Source: CADEED01 sp963842515 (GTDB lineage Bacteria; Pseudomonadota; Gammaproteobacteria; Steroidobacterales; Steroidobacteraceae). From it: a stretch of DNA of 64,000 nt. This document shows positions 48,454 through 58,074 of this stretch, one piece after another. Each line of letters opens with the position of its first letter. Within the stretch, counting starts at the first letter, position 1. The notes beneath the pieces are model-generated. The model saw only the letters and a program-made list of their open reading frames with translations. It did not search any database and was not told where the DNA came from. The translations under genes and the position numbers were made by a program. The DNA lies in assembly GCA_963842515.1 (NCBI GenBank), contig CAWJGO010000003.1, positions 124,001 through 188,000 of the forward strand, in the 5' to 3' direction.

Positions 48454-49958
48454 ATACCCGCAGACGGAACCCGACGCCCTTGAGATTCTCGATCTCGAGC
48501 TGCAGGTCCGCCACAGTGAGCGGGTGATCGTCGAGCCAGTCGGGCGGAAAACGCACTTCCAGCGAATCGGCGCGTGCGAGCAGCTTGATCGCGGGCAACG
48601 CGACGCTGCTGCGTCCCCGATGCAGCAGTACCGCCAGGCGCAACAGCAGAGTCATCGCGGGAGCCCGTTTGTCCCAGGGCGGCGTGAGCTCGCCCGCTTC
48701 CTCGATCGCGGGCTTTCGGCGGTGGCTTCCCACCATGATGGCCAGGAGCTTCTGCTCCTCGCGCGGGAAATCCCGCCATGTCGGCGTTGGCAAGTAGATA
48801 GGCGCCGTGGCGGTGATAGCCGCTGTGCGCGACGTCGAGCCCGATTTCGTGCAGGCGCGCCGCCCAGCGCAGCATCAGCTCGATCGCAGGATCCGCGAGC
48901 GACCACGCCTCTTCGACCTGCGCCAGGAAATCCGCGGCCGTCGCTTCGACGCGCTCGGCCTGCGCGAGATCGACGTGGTAACGCTCCTGCATGCTGCGCA
49001 CCGTGCGCTCGCGCGCGTCCTCATCGGTGTACCGGCCGAGCAGGTCGTAGAGCAGGCCCTCGCGCATCGCGCCATCCGCCACGCGCATGGTTTCGATCCC
49101 GAGCTGCTCGAACACTTCGGCGAGGATCGCCACTCCGCCGGCGAACGACAGCTTGCGATCGTCGGTGATCGCATTCAGTTTCAGGTCGCGGATGTGCTCG
49201 AGCGCGCCAAGTTCGTGAATGACGCGTTCCAGGCCATCCGCGCCGATGTCGACCGCGGCGGGATCGAGCTCGCGGATGGTGTCACCAATGGCACGCACTG
49301 TGCCTGAGCTGCCCACCGCTTCGTCGAACCCACGCCGGCGAAATGCCGCCTGGTACGGCTCGATGGCCTGGCGCGCCGCGACGCGCGCGCGTTGCATGCG
49401 CTTCTGGGAGAGACGCCCGTCAGCAAAAAATTGCTCGCTGAGCCGCACGCACCCGATCTGCAGGCTTTCGAGCTCGAGCGGCTCGAGTCCCTCGCCGATG
49501 ATGATTTCGGTGCTACCGCCGCCGATGTCGCAGACCAGACGTCGGCCGGGTCCGGCCGGCATGGTGTGCGAAACACCCGAATAGATGAGGCGCGCCTCTT
49601 CGATCCCGGAGACGATTTCGATCGGGTGTCCGATGGCTTCTCGCGCGCGCTCAATGAAGGCTTCCTTGCGGCGCGCGCGACGTAGGGCATTGGTGCCGAC
49701 GACGCGTACGCTGTCAGGGCGCATGTCGCGCAGGCGCTGCCCGAAACGCTCGAGGCATGCCAGCGCTCGCGCAGCGACCTCCTTGTTCAGCCGGCCATCG
49801 GCTTCGAGTCCTGCGCCGAGGCGCACCATTTCACGCAGGCGGTCGAGAATGACCAGCTGGCCGTGCGTGTAACGCGCGACCACCATGTGAAAACTGTTGG
49901 ACCCGAGATCGACTGCAGCAAGTACGTCGGGGACGGACTTCGGAGCGCGTCGCGCCAC
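48440..49958 (-). CDS. ppx: Exopolyphosphatase / guanosine pentaphosphate phosphohydrolase (one frameshift)
   Basis: Ppx/GppA phosphatase that degrades polyphosphate or pppGpp, about 505 residues after correcting a +1 shift near 48766. The GTG start at 49958 leads to the ASKHA motif AAVDLGSNSFHMVVAR, then EMVRLGAGL, GGGSTEIIIGEG (second phosphate motif) and SSGTVRAIG. A C-terminal HD-type domain contains RWAARLHEIGLDVAHSGYHRHGAYLL. Beyond the shift the frame continues as FPREEQKLLAIMVGSHRRK to RLRVFTAK. It closes the rppH-DUF6776-bactofilin-erpA-ppx run and faces ppk, pairing synthesis and breakdown of the same polymer. Confidence 0.9.
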
Positions 49959-49970
49959 AAGGATCAGGCG

Positions 49971-50315
49971 TCAGGCGGAGAACGAGGAGCCGCAGCCGCA
50001 GGTGGTTTGCGCGTTCGGATTGCGGATCACGAACTGCGCGCCATCGAGACCTTCGCGGTAGTCGATTTCCGCGCCTGTCAGGTATTGCACGCTCATCGGG
50101 TCGATGAGCAGCTTGACACCGAGATTCTCGACGCAGGTGTCGCCGTCCTGTTCCTGCTCGTCGAACTCGAAACCATACTGCATTCCCGAGCAGCCACCGC
50201 CCTGCACGAACACGCGCAGCTTGAGGTTCGGATTGCCCTCGCCACGGATCAGGTCGCCTACCTTGCGGGCGGCAGCATCGGTAAAGGTAAGGGTTTCGGT
50301 TGCCGTTTCAGTCAT
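49971..50315 (-). CDS. erpA: Iron-sulfur cluster insertion protein ErpA
   Basis: 114-residue A-type carrier that delivers [4Fe-4S] or [2Fe-2S] clusters to apoproteins. The three cluster-binding cysteines are at 42 (QGGGCSGMQYGF), 106 and 108 (TTCGCGSSFSA), the same numbers as in E. coli ErpA. The length is also the same. It lies between the bactofilin and ppx genes with 9- and 12-bp gaps. IscA is the nearest alternative; the size and the C-terminal GCGSSF favour ErpA. Confidence 0.95.
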   Translation of the reverse strand: MTETATETLTFTDAAARKVGDLIRGEGNPNLKLRVFVQGGGCSGMQYGFEFDEQEQDGDTCVENLGVKLLIDPMSVQYLTGAEIDYREGLDGAQFVIRNPNAQTTCGCGSSFSA

Positions 50316-50324
50316 GTCTGCACA

Positions 50325-50756
50325 CTACGCGCCGGATTTCGCGGCCGCAACCGCGGCGATGGCCTCGGGCTGCGATTCAGCTGCTGCCGCCGCCTGCTCG
50401 GTGCCGAGCGGCACCAGCTTGCCCGTTATGACGGCGCCCGGGGCCATTTCAATGACGCCGTAGTGAACATTGCCGTTGACACGTGCGCTGCCACCCAGCA
50501 CCAGGCGCTCGCGCGCATGCATGTCACCGTTGACCGTGCCATTCATGACGATGTTGGTGACTTCGACGTTGCCTTCGATGAAGCCGCTCTCGCTCACCGA
50601 CAAAGCGCCGCCGTCGTCAGCAGCGCTGCGCACATTGCCGTTCACACGGCCGTCGAGGTGCAGCCCGCCTGCAAATTCCAGGTCACCGTTGAGAGTGGCG
50701 GCCTTGCCAAGAAGCGTATCGATGCGCATGGATGCCTGCTTGCGACGACCGAACAT
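50325..50756 (-). CDS. Bactofilin family cytoskeletal protein
   Basis: 143-residue polymer-forming protein. ATG at 50756 (MFGRRKQASMRIDTLLG) is chosen; an upstream start at 50831 overlaps the preceding gene. The DUF583/bactofilin beta-helix is visible as repeated short strands: LNGDLEFAGGLHLDGRVNG, NVEVTNIVMNGTVNGD, LVLGGSARVNGN and APGAVITGKL. Short Ala-rich tail. Bactofilins scaffold cell-wall enzymes and shape. In gammaproteobacteria this gene is commonly located before erpA and after a DUF6776 gene, as here. Confidence 0.93.
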   Translation of the reverse strand: MFGRRKQASMRIDTLLGKAATLNGDLEFAGGLHLDGRVNGNVRSAADDGGALSVSESGFIEGNVEVTNIVMNGTVNGDMHARERLVLGGSARVNGNVHYGVIEMAPGAVITGKLVPLGTEQAAAAAESQPEAIAAVAAAKSGA

Positions 50757-50778
50757 TAAGCTCTCCCGCGCGCTCCGC

Positions 50779-51504
50779 TCACTGCGGATCGACGTTCCAC
50801 ACGTACGACTGTTGGACCGGCGCGGAACCACGCCGGTTGGACCGGACTTCGACTAGAAGCTGTTCGGGTTTCATGCCCGGGGGCACGGTGATTTCCTCTT
50901 CAATGGTCTCGAGATATCGAAAGGTGAAGGGTATCTCACGTCGCTTGCCGCCTGAGAGTGTCGCGAAATCCGCACGCCCGGGCTTGCCATCTACCTCGCC
51001 ATCCACCGACAGAACAACGACGCCGCTCACGACTGTATCCGGCTTCATGGGCTGGACCAGTGTCACGCGGACGCGAAATTTGTTTGCCGTGGCCGTCGCC
51101 ACCATACGCGCCTGCTGGATTTTTACCTCGGCGGAGTTCGCATTTTGGGTGACGATCCCGCGGAAAAAGGCCAATTCCTGGTTGGCCCGGGCCACCTGGG
51201 CCTGCAGATCGCCGATCGTGCGTTGCACCTCCTCGCGCTCCCGGGTCTGGCCTACGGTGGAGGACTCCAGTAGCGCCACTTTGGCCCGCAGCTCGGAAAT
51301 CGTAGCCTCGCCAGCCTCGATTTCACCACGCAGCTCGGCACGTTGTTTGAGCGCCGCGAGTGAATCGAAGCCGGCGCTGTAGCGGCCGAATTCGAACATG
51401 CCGTACACGCCCGCGGCAACAATCAGCATCAGCAGGACGATGGTGATCCAGCGGCGAGTCGGCGCGTAGGTGGTGACGACGAGTTTCGGCGGCAAGCCAG
51501 GCAT
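50779..51504 (-). CDS. DUF6776-family membrane protein
   Basis: 241-residue protein with one N-terminal transmembrane helix (WITIVLLMLIVAAGVYGMF, about 19-37), followed by a coiled coil from about 55 to 115 (heptads in LRGEIEAGEATISELRAKVA and REEVQRTIGDLQAQ) and a C-terminal beta-rich domain ending RGSAPVQQSYVWNVDPQ. The bulk is expected in the periplasm. The family is conserved in gammaproteobacteria next to the bactofilin gene, but its role is unknown; partnership with the bactofilin is plausible. It begins 4 bp after rppH. Confidence 0.85.
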   Translation of the reverse strand: MPGLPPKLVVTTYAPTRRWITIVLLMLIVAAGVYGMFEFGRYSAGFDSLAALKQRAELRGEIEAGEATISELRAKVALLESSTVGQTREREEVQRTIGDLQAQVARANQELAFFRGIVTQNANSAEVKIQQARMVATATANKFRVRVTLVQPMKPDTVVSGVVVLSVDGEVDGKPGRADFATLSGGKRREIPFTFRYLETIEEEITVPPGMKPEQLLVEVRSNRRGSAPVQQSYVWNVDPQ

Positions 51505-51508
51505 TTGA

Positions 51509-52057
51509 TCACTCTTCCGCGGTCGCGGCGATTTCCGGTTGCCACCAGTCAGGCAGCGGCGGCGGACCGCCGGGAAACGCCGCGGGTGCGAGCTCGGTCA
51601 ACATGCGCACATACACGGGACGTTTGAAATAGATCACTTCGCGCACCGGCTCCCAGTAGTTTGCCCAGCGCCAGCCGTCGAATTCCGGCTCGTTGGTGTG
51701 CGTGAAGCTGAATTCAGCGGATGCTTCCGGGACTGCGAGCCGCAGCAGGAACCAGCGCTGCTTCTGCCCGATGCAGGTCGGACCACGCCCGCGCCGCACA
51801 TAGCGCTTCGGCAGACGATAGCGAATCCAGTCGCTGGTGGACCCGACCAGCGTCACATGCCGGCGCTCGAGGCCGATTTCTTCCTGCAGCTCGCGATACA
51901 ACGCCTGCTCCACGGGTTCGCCCTGGCGCACTCCGCCTTGCGGAAATTGCCAGCCTCGACCGCCCGTGCGCTGCCCCAGGAACACCTCGCCGTTGTCACG
52001 CATCAGCACGATGCCGACATTCGTTCGATAACCCTGTGCGTCGATCCAGTCGCTCAT
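51509..52057 (-). CDS. rppH: RNA pyrophosphohydrolase
   Basis: 182-residue Nudix hydrolase that removes pyrophosphate from the 5' end of mRNAs to trigger decay. ATG at 52057 gives MSDWIDAQGYRTNVGIVLM, the usual RppH start; the frame upstream to 52822 is spurious. The Nudix box GGVRQGEPVEQALYRELQEE (41-60, continuing IGL) is complete. RGWQFPQGG and the later YWEPVREVIYFKRPVY are specific to RppH. It heads the minus-strand run toward ppx and is divergent from the FecCD permease. Confidence 0.94.
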   Translation of the reverse strand: MSDWIDAQGYRTNVGIVLMRDNGEVFLGQRTGGRGWQFPQGGVRQGEPVEQALYRELQEEIGLERRHVTLVGSTSDWIRYRLPKRYVRRGRGPTCIGQKQRWFLLRLAVPEASAEFSFTHTNEPEFDGWRWANYWEPVREVIYFKRPVYVRMLTELAPAAFPGGPPPLPDWWQPEIAATAEE

Positions 52058-52145
52058 GACACCACGTTTTACCGGGTGGCACGCGGCCGAACAAGGCACA
52101 GGGAAACGCTGCACAGCTTTCCGTAGTTTTATCGGACAATGCCAC

Positions 52146-53129
52146 GTGCCTTCGCGTCCGCCCTCCAAACTGCGCTTCGCCCTGCTGATCGGAATCGCGG
52201 CGACGATCGCTTGCCTGGGCCTGATCGCGGGCACCACCGACATCGGCGTGCGTCCCGCCATTGCCGCGTTTTTTGGCGACGCCGCCGAACCGGCGCGCAC
52301 CGTGGTACTGGAGCTGCGCGCCCCCCGGCTGCTGTCGGCATTCACCATCGGCGCCCTGTTAGCGCTGGCCGGAGTGTTGTTGCAGGCACTGTTCCGCAAT
52401 CCGCTCGCGGATTCGTACGTTCTCGGTGTGTCTGGTGGTTCATCGGTCGGCGCCTTGCTTGCGCTGTTGCTGGGAGCTTCGCTATGGGCGGTGCAGTGCG
52501 CGGCGGCCATCGGCGCCATGTCGGCCACGTTGCTGGTGCTCGTCCTGGCGCGCGGTGGTGCCACCGTACGCGTACTGCTCACCGGCGTGGTGGTGGCCAG
52601 CGCGTGCGGCGCGCTGGTCACGCTCGTGCTGGTACTCGCCGACAATGGCCAGTTACGCGGCATGATGTTCTGGCTCGCCGGCGATCTCGGGTGGGCCGCG
52701 CATCCATGGATCATGCTGGCGGCGGCATTGTTAGCCACCGTGGCAGTGGCCCTCATTGCGCGACCCCTCGACGTGCTCGCTACCGGTGAGACCACGGCGC
52801 AGAGCCTTGGGCTCGATCTCACTCACTGGCGGATCGTCATCGTGGTGCTCGCCGGCCTCATGACCGCAGGCGCAGTGATCCAGGGTGGCACGATCGGATT
52901 CATCGGGCTGGTGATACCGCATCTGGTGCGGCTGGCGTTCGGTACGGCAGCGCACCGCGTGGTGGTGCCGGCTGCGGCGCTCGCTGGCGGTACCTTGTTA
53001 GCCGCGGCCGACCTCGTGGCGAGGACCGTGGCGGCACCACGCCAGCTGCCGGTCGGTGCCATCATGGCTTTGCTGGGCGTGCCGATGTTCCTGGTGCTTC
53101 TGAGGCGCCTGGAAGGCCCACGCGCCTGA
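52146..53129 (+). CDS. btuC: FecCD/BtuC-family ABC transporter permease, probable vitamin B12 importer subunit
   Basis: Inner-membrane permease of about 327 residues with nine or ten hydrophobic helices. The start is uncertain: GTG at 52146 just before SRPPSKLRFALLIGI is preferred; an upstream start at 52056 overlaps rppH. Family blocks are LRAPRLLSAFTIGALLALAG, QALFRNPLADSYVLGVSGGS, ATGETTAQSLGLD (coupling helix) and GTIGFIGLVIPHLVRL. Siderophore permeases share this fold. Assignment to B12 comes from the btuD-like ATPase at 56.9 kb and the B12-regulated genes at 59-61.6 kb. No BtuF-like binding protein is seen in the window. Confidence 0.82.
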   Translation: MPSRPPSKLRFALLIGIAATIACLGLIAGTTDIGVRPAIAAFFGDAAEPARTVVLELRAPRLLSAFTIGALLALAGVLLQALFRNPLADSYVLGVSGGSSVGALLALLLGASLWAVQCAAAIGAMSATLLVLVLARGGATVRVLLTGVVVASACGALVTLVLVLADNGQLRGMMFWLAGDLGWAAHPWIMLAAALLATVAVALIARPLDVLATGETTAQSLGLDLTHWRIVIVVLAGLMTAGAVIQGGTIGFIGLVIPHLVRLAFGTAAHRVVVPAAALAGGTLLAAADLVARTVAAPRQLPVGAIMALLGVPMFLVLLRRLEGPRA

Positions 53130-53134
53130 TAGAG

Positions 53135-54257
53135 CTAACCGATGACATGCGTCGACATCTCGACGCGATTACGTCCGGCGCTCTTCGCGCGGTACAGCGC
53201 GGCGTCGGCTTCGGCGATGAGTCTTTCGGCCAGGGCCTTGTAGTCATGGGAACGCGGCTGCGGCCGCGCGGTCGCGAGCCCGATCGACAAAGTCACGGTC
53301 ACGTGCGCGCCGCCGTGAACGCGGATCGGCGTCGAGCCCACGCTGTGATGAATGCGCTCGGCGAGCTTCGTGGCGTGGGCGATTTCCGCGCCGGCGAGCA
53401 GGATTGCGAATTCGTCGCCGCCGAAGCGCGCGCCGGTGTCACCGGCACGAATCTCCGCTTCGGCGCGCCGCGCCACTTCCTTGAGCGCTTCGTCGCCGGC
53501 CAGATGACCGAACCGATCATTGATCTCCTTGAAGTTGTCGATGTCGATCATGAGGCAGACCAGCGGCTTGCCGGTGCGCTCCGCGCGCGCCAGCTCCTCG
53601 CGCAGGCGATTGTGGAAATAACGCCGGTTGTGCCATCCGGTCAGGAAATCGGTGACGCCGCTGCGCACCAGGCGCGCGCGGTTCACGGCGTTCTCGAGGC
53701 TGATCGCCACGATGACACCGAGGTGCGAGAGGAAATCGGCCGCAAGATCGCTGGTGAAACGTTTCGGATCGCGGCTGCCGAAGGCGACCACGCCGATTGC
53801 GCGGTTGTCGCGCGGCAGCGGGATCAGCGCGATGCTGCCGCGACTCAGCGTCGGCGAAACCAGCAGCATCATGGTCGGCAGCGTTGTAAGGCCCGAGCCA
53901 GGGCCGATCGAACTGCGCGAGCTTGGGCGCAAGCGGCGACACGGAATCGATGAAGCGCACCTCTTCGATCACCGTGGCCGGAAGGTTTTCATTGCCGGAC
54001 AGATGACGCAGCTCGTGCTGCGGATCGAACAGCGACAAGCGTCACGACATCGAGTGCGTAGGCGTCGCGCAGGCCTGTGACAATGCGATCGAAGAGCTCA
54101 CCCAGCGAGTGCGCGCGCAACAGCTCGACTTCCCGCGCCTGGGTCTTGCGCAACAACAGCTCATTGCGCGCCACCTCCTCGGTGAGCGCGCGCAGGCGCT
54201 CGCGCAAGCTCTTCCGGTGTGCCAGCGTACGGATCGCGCGAGGTCACGCTCACGCAC
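53135..54257 (-). CDS. DUF484-GGDEF diguanylate cyclase (frameshifted)
   Basis: About 374-residue protein made of a short coiled coil (RLRALTEEVARNELLLRKTQ), a GAF-like DUF484 region (SIALIPLPRDNRAIGVVAFG, RDPKRFTSD) and a C-terminal GGDEF domain. The active site is ARFGGDEFAILLAG, preceded by the inhibitory I-site RAGD five residues earlier, so c-di-GMP synthesis with product inhibition is expected. Extra bases near 53891 and 54036 and a third shift near 54230 break the frame. The start is uncertain; GTG at 54257 would overlap the tyrA stop by 8 bp. The frameshifts parallel those of neighbouring genes. Confidence 0.78.
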
Positions 54258-55363
54258 GCCGCTCGGCAACCGATCGGCGGTCTTCGAGGTATTCACGTCC
54301 GCGGCGCATGAGCGTCGCGAACGCCTCGAAATCCTGCGAGATCACCGCGGTGCGCAGCCGTTCCACCGCCTGCGACAGCGCCTCGAGCGATTCGGCGCCG
54401 TAGTCGTTGAGGCTCTGGATCTCGAAATACAACTCCGGGCTTTCCTGCGCCACGAGCGAGGCGACGTCGAGCTGCGAATCGAACGTGGTCGACGACAGTT
54501 TGGCGAGCCGCGGCGCCGCCTCGCCGCTCTCGGCGAGCGCGGTGAAGAAGGCGATGTTGAGCGCGTGCGACAGACCGAGCACGTAGGCGATGAGGCGGTC
54601 GTGCTCGTCGAGCGACATCACCACCTGCTCGACCATGGTGGACGCAAACAGCTCGCGCGCCGCCTGGGTGGCCTCGGCCGAGCCCGCTTCCACGAAGATC
54701 ACGTGGCGGCCCGAGAGCAGCTCGGTGTCGGGTCCGAACATCGGGTGCAGCGAGGTCACGCGGCAGCCGTGCGACTTGAGCGCGTTGAGGCCGGCCCGCA
54801 GCGGCGACTTGAGCGAACCGACGTCGAAGATCACGCCCTTGGGGCGGCGCATCGCGAGCTCGCGCAGGATCTTGTCGGTGACGCCGAGCGGCGTGGCGAT
54901 CACGATGAAGTCGTGCGTGAGCGCGGAGCTGCGCCAGTCGGCGAGGTGCACGAAACCGGTCGGCGCGCCGGCCGGATCGGCGATCTCGACGGCGAAGCCC
55001 TGCGAGGCCATGAACTCGGCGAACCAGCGGCCCATCTTGCCGGCGCCGCCGATGACCAGCGCGCGTGCGGCCGCTGCCCGCGCCCTGCGCCGCGACACTC
55101 GCCTGCTCCTGCGTAGTTAGGGAGGAGCGGATCAGGAGCCGCAGGATGTTCTCGGCGACCTGGGGCGAAACCCCGTACTGCTTGCCCGCCTCGCGCGCCG
55201 CGAGCAGCACTTCGCGCTCGCGGTTGTAGTCGCGCGTGGCATGGCCGGTCGCGCGTTTGGCGCGCGCCACCTCGCGGCTGGTTTCCTGGCGTTTGCCGAC
55301 CAGCTCGAGGATCTGACGGTCGAGTTCGTTGATCCTGCGGCGCAGGTCGTCGAGCGAGCTCAT
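54250..55363 (-). CDS. tyrA: Bifunctional chorismate mutase / prephenate dehydrogenase (one frameshift)
   Basis: About 370-residue T-protein of tyrosine synthesis. The N-terminal AroQ chorismate mutase (residues 1-90) shows LDDLRRRINELDRQILELVGKR and RDYNREREVL. After a +1 shift near 55060, the prephenate dehydrogenase begins with the NAD motif VIGGAGKMGRWFAEF and continues with GVIFDVGSLK, SLHPMFGPD, VEAGSAEATQAARE and a helical dimer domain (SLDEHDRLIAYVLGLSHALN). Start ATG at 55363. The E. coli TyrA organisation is fully matched once the single extra base is ignored. Confidence 0.9.
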
Positions 55364-55453
55364 GAATCACCCTTAACTACGAATAACCACCTAGCTTTTA
55401 TCGACTGCGAAGCACGACTGCAAGGCTGCTGCGTCACGGATAACATATCGGCC

Positions 55454-56140
55454 ATGGAGCTCTACAACGACCTGCTGCCCGATCCCCTGCCGGCCGAGCC
55501 GATGGCGCTCGCCAGCGCCTGGCTCGCCACCGCCCTCGCCGCCCGCCAGCAACCCAATCCCGACGCCATGGTGCTCGCCACCGCCACCGCCGCTGGACAG
55601 CCGTCGGCGCGCGTGGTGTTGTGCAAGGAGTTCGACGTCGAACTCGGCCGCGTGTCGTTCGTCACCAACTACGACTCGCGCAAGGGACGCGAGCTCGCGG
55701 AGAACGCGCGCGCCGCGCTGGTGTTCCACTGGGATCAGTCGCACCGGCAGATCCGCATGGAAGGCGTGGTGGTCAAGGCACCGGACGCCGAGAGCGACGA
55801 GTATTTCGCATCGCGCAACTGGCAGCGCCGCCTCGGCGCCTGGGCGAGCGCGCAGAGCCAGCCACTGCGGTCGCGAGAGCAGCTCAATGCCGCGGTACGC
55901 GCGGCGGCGACGCGCTTCGGCACCCCCGAGCCGACGCTGGCGAACATCAATGAGCCGCAAGGCGCGGCGATTCCCCGACCGCCGTTCTGGGGCGGTTACT
56001 ACGTCTGGGCCGATGCCGTGGAGCTGTGGATCGAAGGCGCCTCGCGCATCCACGAACGCGCACGCTGGACGCGCTCGCTAACTACCGCGGGCGCGGGGTT
56101 TCGCCCGGGACCCTGGGTCGCGACGCGCCTGCAGCCCTAA
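55454..56140 (+). CDS. pdxH: Pyridoxine/pyridoxamine 5'-phosphate oxidase
   Basis: FMN enzyme of 228 residues that oxidises PNP or PMP to pyridoxal phosphate. The ATG at 55454 gives MELYNDLLPDPLPAEP; the frame extends upstream to 55241 over the tyrA start and is discarded. Conserved FMN- and PLP-binding blocks are PDAMVLATATAAGQPSARVV, FVTNYDSRKGRELAENARAA, FHWDQSHRQIRMEG and the terminal segment EGASRIHERARW. PFWGGYYVWADAVELW is also typical. It starts a plus-strand run pdxH-zincin-btuD with 1-bp and -4-bp spacings. Confidence 0.93.
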   Translation: MELYNDLLPDPLPAEPMALASAWLATALAARQQPNPDAMVLATATAAGQPSARVVLCKEFDVELGRVSFVTNYDSRKGRELAENARAALVFHWDQSHRQIRMEGVVVKAPDAESDEYFASRNWQRRLGAWASAQSQPLRSREQLNAAVRAAATRFGTPEPTLANINEPQGAAIPRPPFWGGYYVWADAVELWIEGASRIHERARWTRSLTTAGAGFRPGPWVATRLQP

Positions 56141-56141
56141 G

Positions 56142-56918
56142 ATGGTGTGGCGCAATTTACGCATCGCGATCCTGATGCTGATCCTTGGGATGGCCGCCTG
56201 GTCCAACTGGTACGACCGGCTCAGCACCACGGATTGGGACGAAACTCTGCGGGTCGGCCTGTTCCCCATCGCCGAATCCAACAACGCGGTCACGCACGAT
56301 TACATCGCGCGACTGCCCTTGGCCGGCGTCGCCGACATCGAGCAATTCCTGAACCGTGAAGCACGGCGTCATGGTGTCGACATCGCGCGCCCGGTCAGCG
56401 TCGAGCTCTATCCGCCGGTCGCGGAAAAGCCGCCGGAGCGGGCGGCGGACAGCAACCTGCTTCAGAACATGTGGTGGAGCCTGAAATTGCGCATGTATGC
56501 GCGCCGCGCGGTGCGCGCCGCGGGCCGGACACCACCGCAGATCCGCGTATTCGTGCGCTATCACGATCCTTCGTTCACGAGCATCGTGCCGCATTCCGTG
56601 GGCATGCAGAAAGGCCTGGTGGGTGTGGTGCACGCGTTCGCAGACCGTGACATGACGCGCACTAACAACGTCGTCATTGCGCACGAGATACTGCATACGC
56701 TAGGCGCCTCGGACAAATACGACCCGTCCACGCTTGCGCCGCAGTATCCCATCGGCTACGCGGAGCCGGAACGCGAGCCGCGGTATCCGCAGTCCTTCGC
56801 CGAAATCATGGCCGGCCGTTACGCCATCGATTCCCACACCTTCGAAATGCCGGAGTCGCTAGACGACGTCCTGGTCGGGCCGGCCACGGCGCTCGAAATC
56901 CGCTGGACCCGTCCATGA
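56142..56918 (+). CDS. Putative membrane-anchored zincin metalloprotease-like protein
   Basis: 258-residue protein not assigned to a named family here. It has one N-terminal hydrophobic segment (LRIAILMLILGMAAW), so is likely membrane-anchored with a periplasmic domain. Residues 178-194 contain VIAHEILHTLGASDKYD, a full HExxH zinc motif at 181-185. A possible third ligand or catalytic Glu occurs in FAEIMAGR near 221, a gluzincin-like layout. Start ATG is 1 bp after pdxH. The stop overlaps the btuD start (ATGA), so it is translationally coupled to the ATPase. Protease activity is inferred from the motif only; the target is unknown. Confidence 0.75.
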   Translation: MVWRNLRIAILMLILGMAAWSNWYDRLSTTDWDETLRVGLFPIAESNNAVTHDYIARLPLAGVADIEQFLNREARRHGVDIARPVSVELYPPVAEKPPERAADSNLLQNMWWSLKLRMYARRAVRAAGRTPPQIRVFVRYHDPSFTSIVPHSVGMQKGLVGVVHAFADRDMTRTNNVVIAHEILHTLGASDKYDPSTLAPQYPIGYAEPEREPRYPQSFAEIMAGRYAIDSHTFEMPESLDDVLVGPATALEIRWTRP

Positions 56919-57683
56919 GCGCCGTCTTGCTGGAAATCAACCGCCTGCGCGTCGCGGTCCCGGGACGCCTGCTCATCGATGACTTCACTGCCGGGGTTCG
57001 GGCTGGCGAATTCATCGCGCTGCTCGGCGGCAACGGCACGGGCAAGTCGCTGCTGCTGCGGACCTTCGCTGGACTGCGCCCCGCCGCGGAAGGTTCGGTA
57101 CTGCTCGGCGGCCGGGAAATGGCCACGCTGGCGCGCCGCGACGTCGCGATGCGGCTGGGGTTCCTGCCCCAGGACCCGGATGCCGCGCCACAAGGGTTGC
57201 TCGGCGAAACCGTGCTGCTCGGTCGCTTCGCCCATCTGGGTTTCTGGGAACCGGCGGGCATGGCCGACGCGCAGCGTGTCGCGCAGGCGCTCGACGACGT
57301 CGGTCTCGGCATCACTCGCGCACCGCGAGCTGGCCACGCTGTCGGGTGGCGAGCAGCGGCGCGCGGCCATCGCGCGCCTGCTGGTCCAGGCGCCGTCTAT
57401 CTACCTGCTCGATGAGCCCACCAACCACCTCGACCCCGCGCAGCAGCTCGGCATCCTCGAGCGGCTGCGCATGCTCACGCGCGCCGGCGCCGCGGTCATC
57501 GCCAGCCTGCATGAGCCAAACCTCGCCCTGCGTTACGCGGATCGCGCCTGCCTGCTGCATGGCGATGGCGGTGTCGAGCTCGTCGATTGTGCGGCGCTCG
57601 ACACCGGGCATCTGGGGCGGCTCTATGGCCTGCGCTACGCGGAAACGCGTCTGGGCGCGCAACGCTTCATGGCGCCGGACTGA
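56915..57683 (+). CDS. btuD: ABC transporter ATPase, BtuD/FecE-like (one frameshift)
   Basis: ATP-binding subunit of about 255 residues, probably partner of the BtuC-like permease. Walker A is LLGGNGTGKSLLLRTFAG (about residue 38-55), the Q loop is LGFLPQDPDA, the signature is ATLSGGEQRRAAIARLL and Walker B is IYLLDEPTNHLDP. A single extra A near 57311 shifts the frame between the Q loop and the signature, so only the corrected product is functional. A C-terminal H-loop (SLHEPNLALRYADR) follows. It overlaps the zincin gene by 4 bp and converges with a small membrane protein gene. Confidence 0.87.
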
Positions 57684-58071
57684 ATTTCCAGCAATCGCGC
57701 AGCGCCGTGTTGCGCAGGGAGCCGGCGCTCGGTTCCGTGCCAACCCATTCGAACCACTTCCGCGCCACGGTCTCGAGCCGTCCGCGACGTTTCGGGTCCG
57801 ATTGAAACGCGATGATCTGGATGCGCAGCAGCCGATCGAGGGGTTCACCGTCGCGGCGCGCCTTCATTGCCGCCACGGCGACCTGCAGCTCTTCCTCGCA
57901 GGCCGGCGTCACTCCGGCCGCAGGCGCGGCCTGCACCGCCGTCTCGACCGCAGCCGCCGGCGCGGCTCTGGTCGAGCGGTTTGCCGCCAGCTGCTTGCTC
58001 GCGTTGTAGGCGTACATCAGTCCGGCGACACCGAGAATTCCGAATATTCCCCAGCGCAGGAAAACCGACAT
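57667..58071 (-). CDS. Small hypothetical protein with N-terminal membrane segment
   Basis: 134-residue protein of unknown function. Residues 4-23 (FLRWGIFGILGVAGLMYAYN) form a transmembrane anchor, followed by an Ala/Thr-rich linker and a C-terminal helical part (ELQVAVAAMKARRDGEPLD, RRGRLETVARKWFEW) ending in RDCWKFSPAP. It has two Cys, at about 58 and 128, which could pair in the periplasm. It overlaps the btuD 3' end by 17 bp and is 3 bp downstream of the inositol-monophosphatase-like gene, with which it is probably transcribed. Confidence 0.6.
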   Translation of the reverse strand: MSVFLRWGIFGILGVAGLMYAYNASKQLAANRSTRAAPAAAVETAVQAAPAAGVTPACEEELQVAVAAMKARRDGEPLDRLLRIQIIAFQSDPKRRGRLETVARKWFEWVGTEPSAGSLRNTALRDCWKFSPAP

Positions 58072-58074
58072 CGC

